A stretch of 64,000 nucleotides of DNA. It comes from Parapristionchus giblindavisi (Eukaryota; Nematoda; Chromadorea; Rhabditida; Diplogasteridae). Positions 46,880 to 57,681 of this stretch are shown piece by piece. The notes beneath the pieces are model-generated. The model was given only the letters and a program-made list of their open reading frames with translations. It was not told the origin of the DNA and did no database searches. The first letter of the stretch is position 1. Each line of letters opens with the position of its first letter. The translations under genes were made by a program, and so were the position numbers. Location of the stretch: assembly GCA_943737045.1 (NCBI GenBank), contig CALSFV010000261.1, positions 372,001 through 436,000 of the forward strand, given 5' to 3'.

Positions 46880-48106
46880 GTTATTATCGACCTCACTTAT
46901 AGCCATATTGTTTTGCATTTGCTCAAATGCCTAGACAATATTCACCCGGCACATTGACGTTTCAACACTATAAGATAGATCAGAATCTGAGTGAAAATCA
47001 GTTTGATTTCATCTTTGTATCCCAAAAAAACGTACTATACATCGTTGCGTGATTGACGGTAGTATTCGCGGATGTCACTCCTCCTCCAATAAAGTCTCCC
47101 AGTAGATCTCCTCACGTCGAATGGCTATCTGAGGTGGTGATGTGGCGCCAAAACCAAACAGATCTATTGATCCAAGTGATGGGCTTCTTGTGTCATTTTA
47201 CTCGACTCACCTCTAAACTTTGAGCAGACTACAATTCCGCACCAATCGTTTGGAAAATACAGCATTTGTTCGGGAAAACCATCGATGACGGAACTTCGAT
47301 CGAAAAATTCGAGAACTGGGTCTATCGTGAAGAACCCAGTTTTAAGTGAAATCAATGCAGAATTGCTTAGGCTACAATACCTGGTCGAAAAACTCTGGAG
47401 CAAACTACAACAAGGGATGATTTGTCCAAAAAAACCAAAATTTTGAGTCAAAAAAGAGGTTTAGGAATCAACGCACATACGATGCTAATAGTGAATAATC
47501 AAGGTCTGTGCACCCTAGACGCATCGCAAATGATATTTGGAATTTATCTCAACAATTTGAGAAATTATGATTTTTAAACGTTTTTGCACTTAAATTAATT
47601 TTTCTTATAGCCTGAGGGCACAAACAGGAAATTTCTGCTGTTTTGTGCAATAAGGGCCGGTGACACTCCTAACACCCTAGTATCGACCCCCAGTTCTCAT
47701 TGCTAGCGCTCGCGTCCGGGGGGTGGTCAGTATGATCGAGTCTTACGGAGCATGCCTCTTAATCACTTATAAATCAATCAACGTCTCCAAACGACCCTTG
47801 CGCAGCTCACAAAATTCCATATATAACCTGACCGTAGTCCCAAAAAATCCAATCAACAGCACCAGCCTACCGTAGTTTCAACAAAATCCCATCTACAGTA
47901 CCTCCCTTCCTACCATAGTTTCCAATAAATCAATAATCAGCTCACATTATTCGTCATAGCTCCAGCGCCTCCGAACAGATCAGCGTCCGAAGTCGACGTC
48001 GTTGAAGATGACGTCGTCGAGAAGGGATCAAAGAGCAGCGTCGATGACGTCGTAGTGGCTGTAGGCTTATTAGAGTGTGCAGTAGGAGCAATATCTGTAA
48101 TGATCT
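46730..48106 (-). pseudogene. GAK linker exons, best-preserved copies
   Basis: Two minus-strand exons. 47,946-48,106 (161 bases) reads IITDIAPTAHSNKPT...FDPFSTTSSSTT...DADLFGGAGAMTNN between a TCACAG acceptor and a GTGAGC donor. 46,730-46,930 (201 bases) reads AFEQMQNNMAISEVD, a run of about 12 Asn, then APSFSQRSQPFDPFAEFLATN. Both are fully open, with CGA (Arg) where both palindrome arms have TGA. FDPF and DLF motifs fit AP-2 and clathrin binding by the GAK linker. The exon corresponding to 8,675-8,804 is missing between them and the flanking kinase and J exons are absent, so it is a fragment, though less decayed than the palindrome copies. Confidence 0.8.
47000..47940. other. Intron-like sequence with possible TTAA-element remnant
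   Basis: 47,160-47,460 has imperfect inverted segments. 47,735-47,757 ends TTACGGAGCATGCCTCTTAA, close to the terminus of the element at 58,263-59,632. No coding sequence recognised. Confidence 0.35.
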
Positions 48107-48286
48107 CTGTGACACTAAGGATTTAAGTTAAGTCTTAAGTGTGTAGGGTCACAAAGGGCCCGCAATGCTATTGTGATTTATGTTCTCTCAAATAAACGAG
48201 AGAGCGAAGGAAAGTGAAGAGAACAGAATAACGACCGATCACAAAAAGCGGCCAGATAGGAATAAAGTAGTCTTTGCGGGCCCGGG

Positions 48287-48405
48287 CCCGCAATGCTATT
48301 GCGGGCCCGCAATGATTTTACAGAGCATTGCGCGCCCGCAATGATTTTACAGAGCATTGCGGGCCCGCAATGATTTTACAGAGCATTGCGGGCCCGCAAT
48401 GCGTG
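48287..48405 (+). repeat. Minisatellite of GCGGGCCCGC palindromes
   Basis: About four units of 31 bases, each a GC-palindrome (GCGGGCCCGCAATG) plus ATTTTACAGAGCATT, with a seed copy at 48,157. Striking GC islands in AT-rich surroundings. Confidence 0.85.
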
Positions 48406-48419
48406 TGCGTTATTGCCAA

Positions 48420-49179
48420 CCCTAGTTGCAAGCACTGGTTGCTGTCGCTGCTAAACAGCAGTGACATCGGACGGAGGTTGAGGCTGAAATAGCAGTGATG
48501 ATAATAACCCCCCCCCCTCGCCTTAACATAATGCACACAATTTTTTATCACTTGTTGTCACATTTATTCAATGTATGATAAATTAAATTAAATTAAATAA
48601 TAATACATGGGCAGGGTACATGGTGCTCGATTCTACAGAGGGGCATCCGAACAGAAAATTGTAAGAAAGGGTTAATTTTACTGGGGTCCAAAAAGTTAAA
48701 TTTCATCTAAACTTTACAGGGCTATTCCACAATTTTTGAAAAACCCTAATTTTACCCCCATGTCGGCGCCCGTATATGATAACAATAATAATAGAAATAA
48801 TTATTTCTATTATCATTGCCACAAAATATATTTTATTATTCCGAATAATTGCTAATCAATAAATATTCAACCAATATCCGGATAAGCTATTAGTGACCAG
48901 TGAAATCCATTGACTATGAGCACAGGCTGGTGCGCGAATCTGCCTAGTCACATCGATAAGTGGAGAAAACAAAAAAGCATAGGGCTAATACGAACCACGT
49001 GACCTATTCTGATATACCGTAATCCCACCATACACCACCTACCGCATACCCTCATAACGTGCATGTCTTGGCGCTGGCGGCCGTCCGCTCTCAAACTTGG
49101 AGTGGATTTCGTTAAGCTCTCGCGGAGACGACGCCACGTGACGAGGCGCGACGATATCGCCTGAAGAGCTAGAGTTTTA
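48420..49179. other. No gene seen
   Basis: Includes a copy of the GAK intron segment CTATGAGCACAGGCTGGTGC (also near 10,115, 33,285 and 55,055) at 48,905-48,960 and scattered ACCGTA motifs. No coding sequence recognised. Confidence 0.4.
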
Positions 49180-49551
49180 TGGCGCGTTAAAATGTGGTGG
49201 AAACCCGAAAAAACGACTTTCCGAGTGTTAAAATGTACCCTGGAAAACCGAAAATGGAAAGTCGATATTTGAATTCGCGGGCGCGAATAAGGTGCGGGAA
49301 TTCAAATTTACACTCGCGACTGCGAGTTTCCGATGTCAAAAGAAGACGAAAAGTGAAAGAAAATGAAATTCCGGATTTACTTCGCTATTTTAAACATAGA
49401 AATTGGCAGTCGGAAAGTCGGAATTTGAATTCCCGCACATTATTCGCGCCCGCGAATTCAAATATCGACTTTCCATTTACGGTTTTCCAGGGTACATTTT
49501 AACACTCGGAAAGTCGCTTTTTTCGGTTTTCTACCACATTTTAACGCGCCA
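49180..49551. mobile_element. MITE with TTA target duplication
   Basis: Terminal inverted repeats of about 130 bases starting TGGCGCGTTAAAATG, flanked by TTA (49,177-49,179 and 49,552-49,554). The three-base TNA duplication matches the CAAGGG fold-back group although the termini differ. Confidence 0.8.
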
Positions 49552-49872
49552 TTAGCTGATGGAGCTTGCTCTTTCAGACATCGATAGCTCCACTTTTAAA
49601 GAGATAACTCAATAGTGAACGTTCCTTTATGTTCTACATGACTAATATATGGCGAAAATATATGCACGCATATCGTACATGTAAAAAACATTGTATCATG
49701 AACGGCGTGAATAGATCTGAACGGATCAGGCCGATCAAACGCTAACCAAATTGCCAAAAAAAGCACCGATATCGTAGTATCAGCGACGGATATCCATCGA
49801 GCCCCTAATGCTATTCCATTTGCTGTTGTTCATAATAAGATGTAATAAGAATAATTCAATAAGAATAAGATT

Positions 49873-49988
<116 letters not shown>

Positions 49989-49989
49989 A

Positions 49990-50217
49990 AAAAAACGTTA
50001 CATTTGGCTTACGTCGCCGTCAATTTTGTAGTGTGTTGGGTCTCAAGTGGAAACCCTGATAGTCCATGAAATTACTGTAAAAGGTTAAGGTAGTCAATCA
50101 TTATTGATCGATGGTACGGTAGCTTCTTATCGTACCCCCATTGTCAGGGTTTTCCACTTGGGACTCAACGCACTCCAAAATTGACGTCGACGCGCGTAAG
50201 CCAAATGTAACTTTTTT
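49990..50217. repeat. Inverted repeat next to AAT array
   Basis: GTTACATTTGGCTTACG... and its complement at about 50,200-50,217, together with the CCACTTGAGACC/GGGTCTCAAGTGG portions, form arms of about 75 bases around an 80-base loop. Likely a MITE. Confidence 0.65.
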
Positions 50218-50329
50218 TACGTGACGGCGCAGGCGAGTCAGGCAAATGTAACGAGGCATTAATGATAAAGTTGGAGGGGAGGGGAGGGTATGACGATAAT
50301 AATAATATGATATTGTAGAATGATGTGAT

Positions 50330-50500
50330 GAAGCGGCGCACTTGTACTTATTAGATGTTGTTTTATGCCGAACACTCTTCAAACATTGAATGAAAATCGG
50401 CATGATAGTGCTTTTGGCAGACCTGTGAAACAGGAAATCGCCAAGTTGGAGGGCACGCGATTCTTTGATGCTCCTGCCACCCGGCAAAGCTCGTAATAGG
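50330..50500 (-). other. Unassigned conserved block, paralogous to 44,690-44,860
   Basis: The minus strand reads GTGGCAGGAGCATCAAAGAA, CGATTTCCTGTTTCACAG and GTCTGCCAAA, paralleling the plus strand at 44,706-44,860 (GGACCACAAAGAATCG, ACGATTTCGTGTTTAACAG, GTCTGCCAAA). Both are open in a shared frame (NRVPSNLAISCFTGLP vs NRVPYNLTISCFTGLP), so it could be an exon of this locus that I do not recognise, or a repeat. Confidence 0.4.
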
Positions 50501-51409
50501 TGATTTAAGTTAATAATACATTACTATTTTTGGTTTGCATGCGCATTAAATGTAAAATTAGATAATATTATTTAATGTGAATTAGTAATGTATTGCATTT
50601 TTAATATATTGCATATTGTGCCAGCAAACAAGTTGGGTGTGATGTTTATAACTTTTGTGCATCGAGTCAGGAAGCGAAGAGATGATCGATTTTGGGAAAG
50701 CTGTGGAACTCGGAATCGCCTTGTCTCTCCCGACGTCCGAGTGATTTTTTTGTGTGCTATTAGCCTTCTTGATTGTGCTCTAGATAGAGTGTGGCCGAAA
50801 CATACATTCAACTGGAAATGAAAAAAAAGTTTTTTTCTAGGAATAAGTATTATAAAAGTATTTTTTAAATAAATTTTAAAATGTATTTATCTTCTCGCTG
50901 GGAAAGATTCGCTTTGAAGCACAAAGAATGCAGGCATTGATTGATTAGGTTTCTGCTTCGCCCTTCTGGAATCGATTGAGTTAAACAATTACGAGAGAGA
51001 AATTTAGCACAAGTATGAAACATGGATTCACCAAGTTTGATAATTCAGCGGAAGAGTATTTTTTTAATATTCGAACGAACCATAGAAGTTTAAATAAGGC
51101 GGCCCACACACTGAATAGTTGGTCATGAGGAGCATATGGGATATATTATTGTTAATTAATTAATTAATTAAAATTAATTGATTAATCAATTTATTGATTG
51201 ATTAAATGATCAGGTGAAGAAGTATTTCCGTCTGGCGGCCATCGTCGTTCATCCTGACAAGCAGACGGGTCTACTCCATGCTGCGTTGACCAAGGTATGG
51301 ACTTAGGACTTAGCAGTTGTACTTAAGACTTAGATGTTAGGACTTATCACTTAGCAGTTAGGGTTCTCCATAAGGTTCCCGAACGTATTGTCTTGATCTA
51401 TCTCTTCTC

Positions 51410-51590
51410 TTGACGTATTGTAAAGGAGACCTTAGTTCTTAGGGTCGTCCTTAAGATCCTTAAAGTGACCTTAGTTCTTAGGGTCGTCCTTAAGATCCTT
51501 AAAGTGACCTTAGTTCTTAGGGTCGTCCTTAAGATCCTTAAAGTGACCTTAGTTCTTAGGGTCGTCCTTAAGATCCTTAAGGTCATCGTA
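51410..51590 (+). repeat. Tandem repeat of about 45 bases
   Basis: Four near-identical units containing GACCTTAGTTCTTAGGGTCG and CCTTAAGATCCTTAAAG, in the J-domain intron just before the TTAA element. Confidence 0.9.
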
Positions 51591-51604
51591 ACTTATTCAC
51601 TTAA

Positions 51605-53948
51605 GACACCGGCTCAGTAAGATTCGAGGGTTGAGCCGGTGACCCCGGACATCGACCTCACCGATTTGGCTCAAAAATTTTTTGTGGATACCCCCATGGG
51701 CCCCCATCACAAAATGGGTATTCATTTGGGCTGGTTCCTTGAAACACAGATGTGGCGCGTTTTCGAAATTTGAAAACTCGATTTTCACCGAAAAAAAATG
51801 GAGCGACCTAGGACCAATGTTAGTGTCGATTAATTATAAGTATAAATAGACAACAAAAACTGGCTATACGACGGTCCGGAGATCCGATCGCAAACTGATT
51901 TTTTTACCTCCTTAAAATATTCTAAAATTAATTAAAATTTTAAAACAAAAAAGTGCAGTCCAATCTTTGTCTCATCTTATAGAGCAAAAAATTCCGCGTC
52001 GAATGAGCGAAAAAAATTAAAAATCGAAAGATACCTATTTTGAGAAAAATGGACCTGAAGATGACCCGAAAATATTTTTGTTTTCGAAACCCCTCATGTG
52101 TGTACTCATATTGAAGAGCTCGTCGAGTAGAACAACTTTCATGTTGAACGTTTTGTCTGAAACTCATGTACAAGAGAATTACATGAATTAAGATTAACTG
52201 GATCCTAATCGTTTAGATTGCTTGTATCTTGAGAACAAACGACCTTCATAGAATACGTCCAACATGGGAAATGATTTACTCGTCGAGTTCTTTAAAATGA
52301 GTATAAACATGGCAAGGTTTCGACAACTTTTTTTTCTTGACCACTTTAGAGGCCATGTTTTTCAGAATAGGGGCCAACAATTTTTTTTCGTGAAACAACA
52401 AATTAAGTATGGATTTTTGAGGTCTACAATATAGGCGTAATCAATTTGTGCACAAAAAATATTTTTCTTTCGTTTAACTCAAAATTGGGTGAACAACCGT
52501 GCGAATAAATAAAACTCATGTAATTCTCTTGTACACGAGTTTCAGACAAAACGTTCAACATGAAAGTTGTTATACTCGACGAGCTCTTCAATATGAGTAC
52601 AAACATGAGGGGTTATGAAAACAAAAATATTTTCGGGTCATCTTCAGGTCCATTTTTCTCAAAATAGGTATCTTTCGATTTTTCATTTTTTTCGCTCATT
52701 CGACGCGGAATTTTTTTCTCTATAAGATGCGGCAAAATTTGGACTGCACTTTTTTGTTTAAAAAAAAATTATTTTCGTTTTACTCAAAATTAGCAGGAAA
52801 ACGTGTGAAACTCTCTTGTACATGAGTTTCAGACATGACGTTCAACATGAAAGTTGTTCTACTCGACGAGCTCTTCAATATGAGTACACACATGAGGGGT
52901 TTCGAAAACAAAAATATTTTCCGGTCATCTTCAGGTCCATTTTTCTCAAAATAGGTATCTTTCGATTTTTCATTTTTTTCGCTCATTCGACGTGGAATTT
53001 TTTTCTCTATAAGATGCGGCAAAATTTGGACTGCACTTTTTTGTTAAAAAAAAAATTATTTTCGTTTTACTCAAAATTAGCAGGAAAACGTGTGAAACTC
53101 TCTTGTACATGAGTTTCAGACATGACGTTCAACATGAAAGTTGTTCTACTCGACGAGCTCTTCAATATGAGTACACACATGAGGGGTTTCGAAAACAAAA
53201 ATATTTTCCGGTCATCTTCAGGTCCATTTTTCTCAAAATAGGTATCTTTCGATTTTTCATTTTTTTCGCTCATTCGACGTGGAATTTTTTTCTCTATAAG
53301 ATGCGGCAAAATTTGGACTGCACTTTTTTGTTAAAAAAAAAATTATTTTCGTTTTACTCAAAATTAGCAGGAAAACGTGTGAAACTCTCTTGTACATGAG
53401 TTTCAGACATGACGTTCAACATGAAAGTTGTTCTACTCGACGAGCTCTTCAATATGAGTACAAACATGAGGGGTTTCGAAAACAAAAATATTTTCCGGTC
53501 ATCTTCAGGTCCATTTTTCTCAAAATAGGTATCTTTCGATTTTTCAATTTTTTCGCTCATTCGACGCGGAATTTTTTGCTCTATAAGATGAGATAAAAAA
53601 TGGACTGCACTTTTTTGTTTTAAAATTTTAATTAATTTTAGAATGTTTTAAGGAGGTAAAAAAATCAGTTTGCGATCGGATCTCCGGACCGTCGTATAGC
53701 CAGTTTTTGTTGTCTATTTATACTTATAATTAATCGACACTAACATTGGTCCTAGGTCGCTCCATTTTTTTTCGGTGAAAATCGAGTTTTCAAATTTCGA
53801 AAACCCGCCACATCTGTGTTTCAAGGAACCAGCCCAAATGAATACCCATTTTGTGATGGGGGCCCATGGGGGTATCCATAAAAACATTTTGGGCAAAATC
53901 GGTGAGGTCGATGTCCGGCACTTCCTGGAATCTCACTGAGCCGGTGTC
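51605..53948. mobile_element. TTAA-flanked element with 287-base tandem repeats
   Basis: Ends GACACCGGCTCAGTAAG and CACTGAGCCGGTGTC between TTAA at 51,601-51,604 and 53,949-53,952. It is related to 11,944-13,072 and 29,852-32,772, but expanded by four tandem 287-base units between about 52,520 and 53,600. No transposase frame. Confidence 0.88.
52520..53600 (+). repeat. Four 287-base tandem units
   Basis: The CTCTTGTACAYGAGTTTCAG start recurs every 287 bases (near 52,525, 52,812, 53,099 and 53,386). Units two and three are nearly identical, unit one is more diverged. Confidence 0.92.
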
Positions 53949-54022
53949 TTAAGGCGATCATGATCGAGTTGAACGACGCGTGGAACGCCTTTGAGGAAGC
54001 AGGATCACCCTCGTTGACGTAG

Positions 54023-55221
54023 AGAGACAATGGCAAATGGAGAGAGCGCCAGAGACGCAGAGACAGAGAGCGAGAGAGTATGGGAAATGAGGAGAGTGTG
54101 TCAGAGAAGCAGAGGACGTGGTCTCTTCTATGGTCTTCGCTCTCTCGTCGAGTCGTTCTGTCGTCACTTATGATGGGAGCCTATGAATCAGATGATTCTC
54201 TACCTCTCCTTATTCTCTCCCTCTCCCTCGTTTCCCTTACAATTAGTCTATCTATCTATGTTATAATCTCGCAGGGTTGTGAACCATTTTTATTTTATCC
54301 TCGTCTTTTTTCTTCCTTTTCTCCCTATTCCTTCTTGTATTGTCTATCATCACTCAATCATTTCACTCGTTCGTATGACTTATAATTGGTTCTTAAAGGG
54401 AGCATGTCAGCGGTCTCTTCGCCTCCTTACACAGACTGCATGATTTTAAGGCCAGAAACTCAACTCTAAAACACATTCCTCTTCTTTTGGGTTCAAAGAA
54501 CAATTACATAAATATATAAATCAGAATACTGTATATCCGATGAGAGAGGCCCAGAGGTGATGAAGAGACTGTTGGACTGACTTTTGTCTGTGTATTCTTT
54601 CTTTTCTTTCCGTATCTCTCACGCACTCTCAATTCCATTATATCTTACCGTGATTTCACAGTGGTTTCTATAGAGTATTCGCGTTTTTTGGATCAGAGAT
54701 TCTATTTCCTGGCTGCGTTGCAGAATATTTATATATCATAAAAATAATTATATATTTATTATAAATATGCAAATGCGTCAGATCCCAGACCATTAAGTGC
54801 GTGTGTGGGTACTCATTTTTTGTGATAAAAACACTGGTGGTGACTGCAAAATTAGTGAAATTTTTAATAAAATCGTCAATTTATTTGTCAATTTTGCGGG
54901 TGGGTACACCAAAAATGCAATTTGTTGGCGGGCTGGTCTATCCCATACGTTAAAAACTGATCATTACTGGATTCGTTCGACCGTATTAGTCCACTTTATT
55001 TCCGTTTTGTTGTTTTCTCTGGTTATCGATGTGACCAGGCGGGGTCACGCACCACCCTGTGCTCATAGTCGATGGATTATGGTGTGCATTAATAAGTCTT
55101 CTAGTTAACTCGGCAAAATATTTAAATAATATGGCAATGATAATAATAATAACACTAATAGTAACAACAACAACAACAACAACAATAATAATAATACTTA
55201 TTTATTTTTTATTTACTTCAG
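54023..55221. other. 3' flank of J-domain copy and intron sequence
   Basis: 54,023-54,120 is GAGA-rich. 54,800-55,215 parallels the intron before the C-lobe exon in both palindrome arms (33,140-33,440), including AATAAAATCGTCAATTTATTT and an AAC/AAT repeat. No gene seen in the remainder. Confidence 0.5.
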
Positions 55222-55632
55222 GCAGCGGGCTGCGTGCTCTTCTATCTGTGCACGCATCCCTTCGAGGATTCAGCCAAACTGCGTATCATTTAGGCCAAGT
55301 ACGCCTTCCCGCCGCATGACCAAAGTTACCTGCCAGGGTTGGGCGGAAAAATTTTCCGTTACCGATTTTTCACCGGTTTTACCGGTCTGTGACCGCAAAA
55401 TTTACCGACCGGTAAATTTTACGATTTCTCAACGGTAATTATCGAAATTTGCACTAGATATTCTGGGTATCTCTTGGTAATATTATGTTTGAAATCTCGA
55501 GAAATTGACCATATCCGAATGTAATATTATAATACGTCTCAACAGACTACAGAAGATTTATTGTAACCATAAATAACTCTTTTCAAATTTAATAACACAG
55601 TAAAAGAAATGAAATTCTTTTGTTATAACTAA

Positions 55633-56264
55633 CAAGGGAATGGTCTCAGTTTGGCCTGACCTTATGAGACGTCAATAGTGTAATTAAAATTAGTTATATA
55701 TGCCGATCGCAAATCCGTTTTTAGACAGTGCCTAATCGACCTGATCTTCGAGAAAATCGATCTTAAAATTTGGCTTTCTGGGCTGGCTGGTCGATTCGAA
55801 AGTTTGCATGGTCTCCTACACTAAACTATCCCGATGGGATCATTAGCTCATCTATCAGATATCAAGACATCGACTTCCGTAGTGTAGTGGATAAGGTGTC
55901 CACGTGCACTTTTGATTGCCACGGGTTCGATTCCCTTTGAAGCAATTTTCTTTTGCTGATTTTTTTCGTCTCGAAAGATTGAAATATTTTATAGTGATTA
56001 TGAAAACCTGTAAAGAAAATAGGAAAGTAGGTCGTTGTCTCGATAGTTGATAGATGAGTTAACGAACCCATCTGGATATTTTAGTGTATGATACAGCATG
56101 AACTTACGAAACAGCCCAGAAAGCCAAATTTCAATATCGATTTTCTCGAAGCTCAGGTCGATTAGGCACTGTCTAAAAACGGTTTTGCGATCAGCATACA
56201 TAACTAATTTTAGTCACACTATTGACATCTCATAAGGTCAGGCCTAATTGAGACCATTCCCTTG
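55633..56264. mobile_element. Fold-back element with TAA target duplication, nested in hAT-like element
   Basis: Ends CAAGGGAATGGTCTCA and its complement, flanked by TAA (55,630-55,632 and 56,265-56,267). Interior related to 37,016-37,447. Carries a single tRNA-like module. Confidence 0.85.
55873..55942 (+). other. tRNA-like module in nested fold-back element
   Basis: A box TAGTGTAGTGGATAAGG and B box GGGTTCGATTCC at tRNA spacing. It differs in sequence from the modules at 10,499, 19,430 and 28,722. Confidence 0.6.
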
Positions 56265-57681
56265 TAAGTAAGAGCAAATCAGCCTTTTGCCATTCAGATA
56301 TGTATATGTAGATTCAGGCACGATGTCGCAGATCTGGTGGCATGAATAAACGTAGAGACAACACTTTTTGCAATTTTGTTTTGCGATTTTACAAGGATTT
56401 TAAGAGTTTTACCGTTCTTACCGTTTTACCGATTTTTTACCGGTATTTCAGACCGGTAAATTACCGTAACCGAATTATTTACCGGTCACCCTTTACCGCC
56501 CAACCCTGTTTCCTGCCCTTCCGACCGCGCATTGGTGAGATGTTGACCTCTGATCTTTAATCCAATGCTCAATGATCATGCGGTCAACAACTATCACTCT
56601 GGTATTTCAAAACTTGGTTGCGAATTTAAAAAAAATCGAACGAAGAATCAAAGCGAAATTGTTTGTGGGTACTAGGAAGGAATCAATAGACAGGAATGTC
56701 TCTTCAAGTTTAAACAAGAGTGAAACACGAAACGAACTGTACACTTTAAGTTTTTAAATGCCATAGCATTTACCATTGCCTCTAGAAGTAGCGATAGTTA
56801 TCGTTGCTTTATGTTGTTTCAGATTATAATATCTATATCACTAATATGTACCGTGACAGCTATATGTGTATTACAGAATGTTCTCTACGTCCGCTACGGA
56901 ACTCCTGGAGCGTATTGGCGCCCTCGCTGCTGCCCTTCAGGGTGCGTTCTATCGATTGATATAGGCAGACTGTGCCTGGTATGGGAGAGACAGAGTAATT
57001 ATTGGGATATTTGTCAGAGAAACGGCAGTGTCCTCACCCTGCACGAACGTTGGCAAAACTTCGTGCAGGGTGAGAACTCAGCCTAGTGGGGGGGGGACAT
57101 CGATCCGACCATCCTTACTGGCGCAGAACCTGCTCATCAATGGCCATCAACCGCGGGCGGCCCGGCGCCTCCAGGTGGGGAATTATCGATTTTGAGATTT
57201 TATTGATTCATTTTATTGATTGATCATTTTCCTTCATCATAGTCACATCACGTTATTTATTTATTTATTTATTTGTTTTTTTTTGTTGGTTTATTTATTT
57301 ATTTATTTATCGCACACCACAAGCGGGATAGTAGTACTCGTGGATTGTTTTATATGTGGCAAGAACAATAGGAGAATTAGAGAAAAGTTGTTTCTATGTT
57401 GAGAGCACGAAACATGCATTCACCTAGTGGGGTGTGGAACGGGACACAAAACCCCGATTCCTGGTAGTTGTAAATCTTAGACGCTAGCGTTGATATGTAG
57501 TGATAGTGAGTTATGTGAATGATGTAATGCGTAATAATGGGCTTGGGATATTGATTGATTGATACTGTTTTGAGTGGGATTATTGATTTTGTAGTATGGT
57601 TGTTACTGACGTATTGCAATAGCGGCTGTAAAACATTAGTTTATTGATTGATTTATTGAAATATAGATTGAATAATCACAG

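Larger units (their letters stand above)
51214..54022 (+). pseudogene. GAK/auxilin J-domain exons, split by a TTAA element
   Basis: Exon 51,214-51,294 reads VKKYFRLAAIVVHPDKQTGL..., including the J-domain HPD that activates Hsc70. Exon 53,954-54,022 reads AIMIELNDAWNAFEEAGSPS then LT and TAG, matching the end of auxilin/GAK J domains (MIFxELNDAWxxFEx). Both frames are intact and in phase. The intron carries a 2.34-kb TTAA element ending exactly at the acceptor, so splicing now relies on TTAAG without the original pyrimidine context. No kinase or linker exons precede it on this strand nearby. The 3' end of the locus is found only here. Confidence 0.85.
55334..56508. mobile_element. hAT-like element in GAK C-lobe exon
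   Basis: Ends CAGGGTTGGGCGG and CCGCCCAACCCTG. Flanking 8-base words TTACCTGC and TTTCCTGC match 7 of 8. The end regions carry ACCGGTAAA repeats. The interior is mostly the nested fold-back element, and no transposase is evident. Confidence 0.82.
55222..57174 (+). pseudogene. GAK kinase C-lobe exons, split by a hAT-like element
   Basis: Exon 55,222-55,333 plus 56,517-56,534: AAGCVLFYLCTHPFEDSAKL then RII-stop-AKYAFPPHDQSYLPFRPRI, matching GAK ALGCILYLLC...HPFEDGAKLRIVNGKYSIPPHD. A TAG replaces the codon after RII, and a 1.2-kb insertion follows SYL. Exon 56,877-56,941 can be read MFSTSATELLERIGALAAAL, resembling the last kinase helix (SIAEVVHQLQEIAA). 57,087-57,174 may be a following Pro/Ala linker. 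Phase between the first two exons does not fit, another sign of decay. This is the fullest C-lobe copy; palindrome copies stop after FYLC. Confidence 0.8.

Noticed and set aside
48287..48405. Regular short repeats suggesting a CRISPR array
   Set aside because: The intervals between palindromes are identical to each other rather than unique spacers, and the DNA is clearly eukaryotic.
50588..50821. 77-codon frame with an overlapping antisense frame
   Set aside because: No recognisable domain, both strands equally open, no second copy for comparison.
55291..55293. In-frame stop in the kinase exon as possible selenocysteine
   Set aside because: The codon is TAG, not TGA, and the same exon is split by a transposon.
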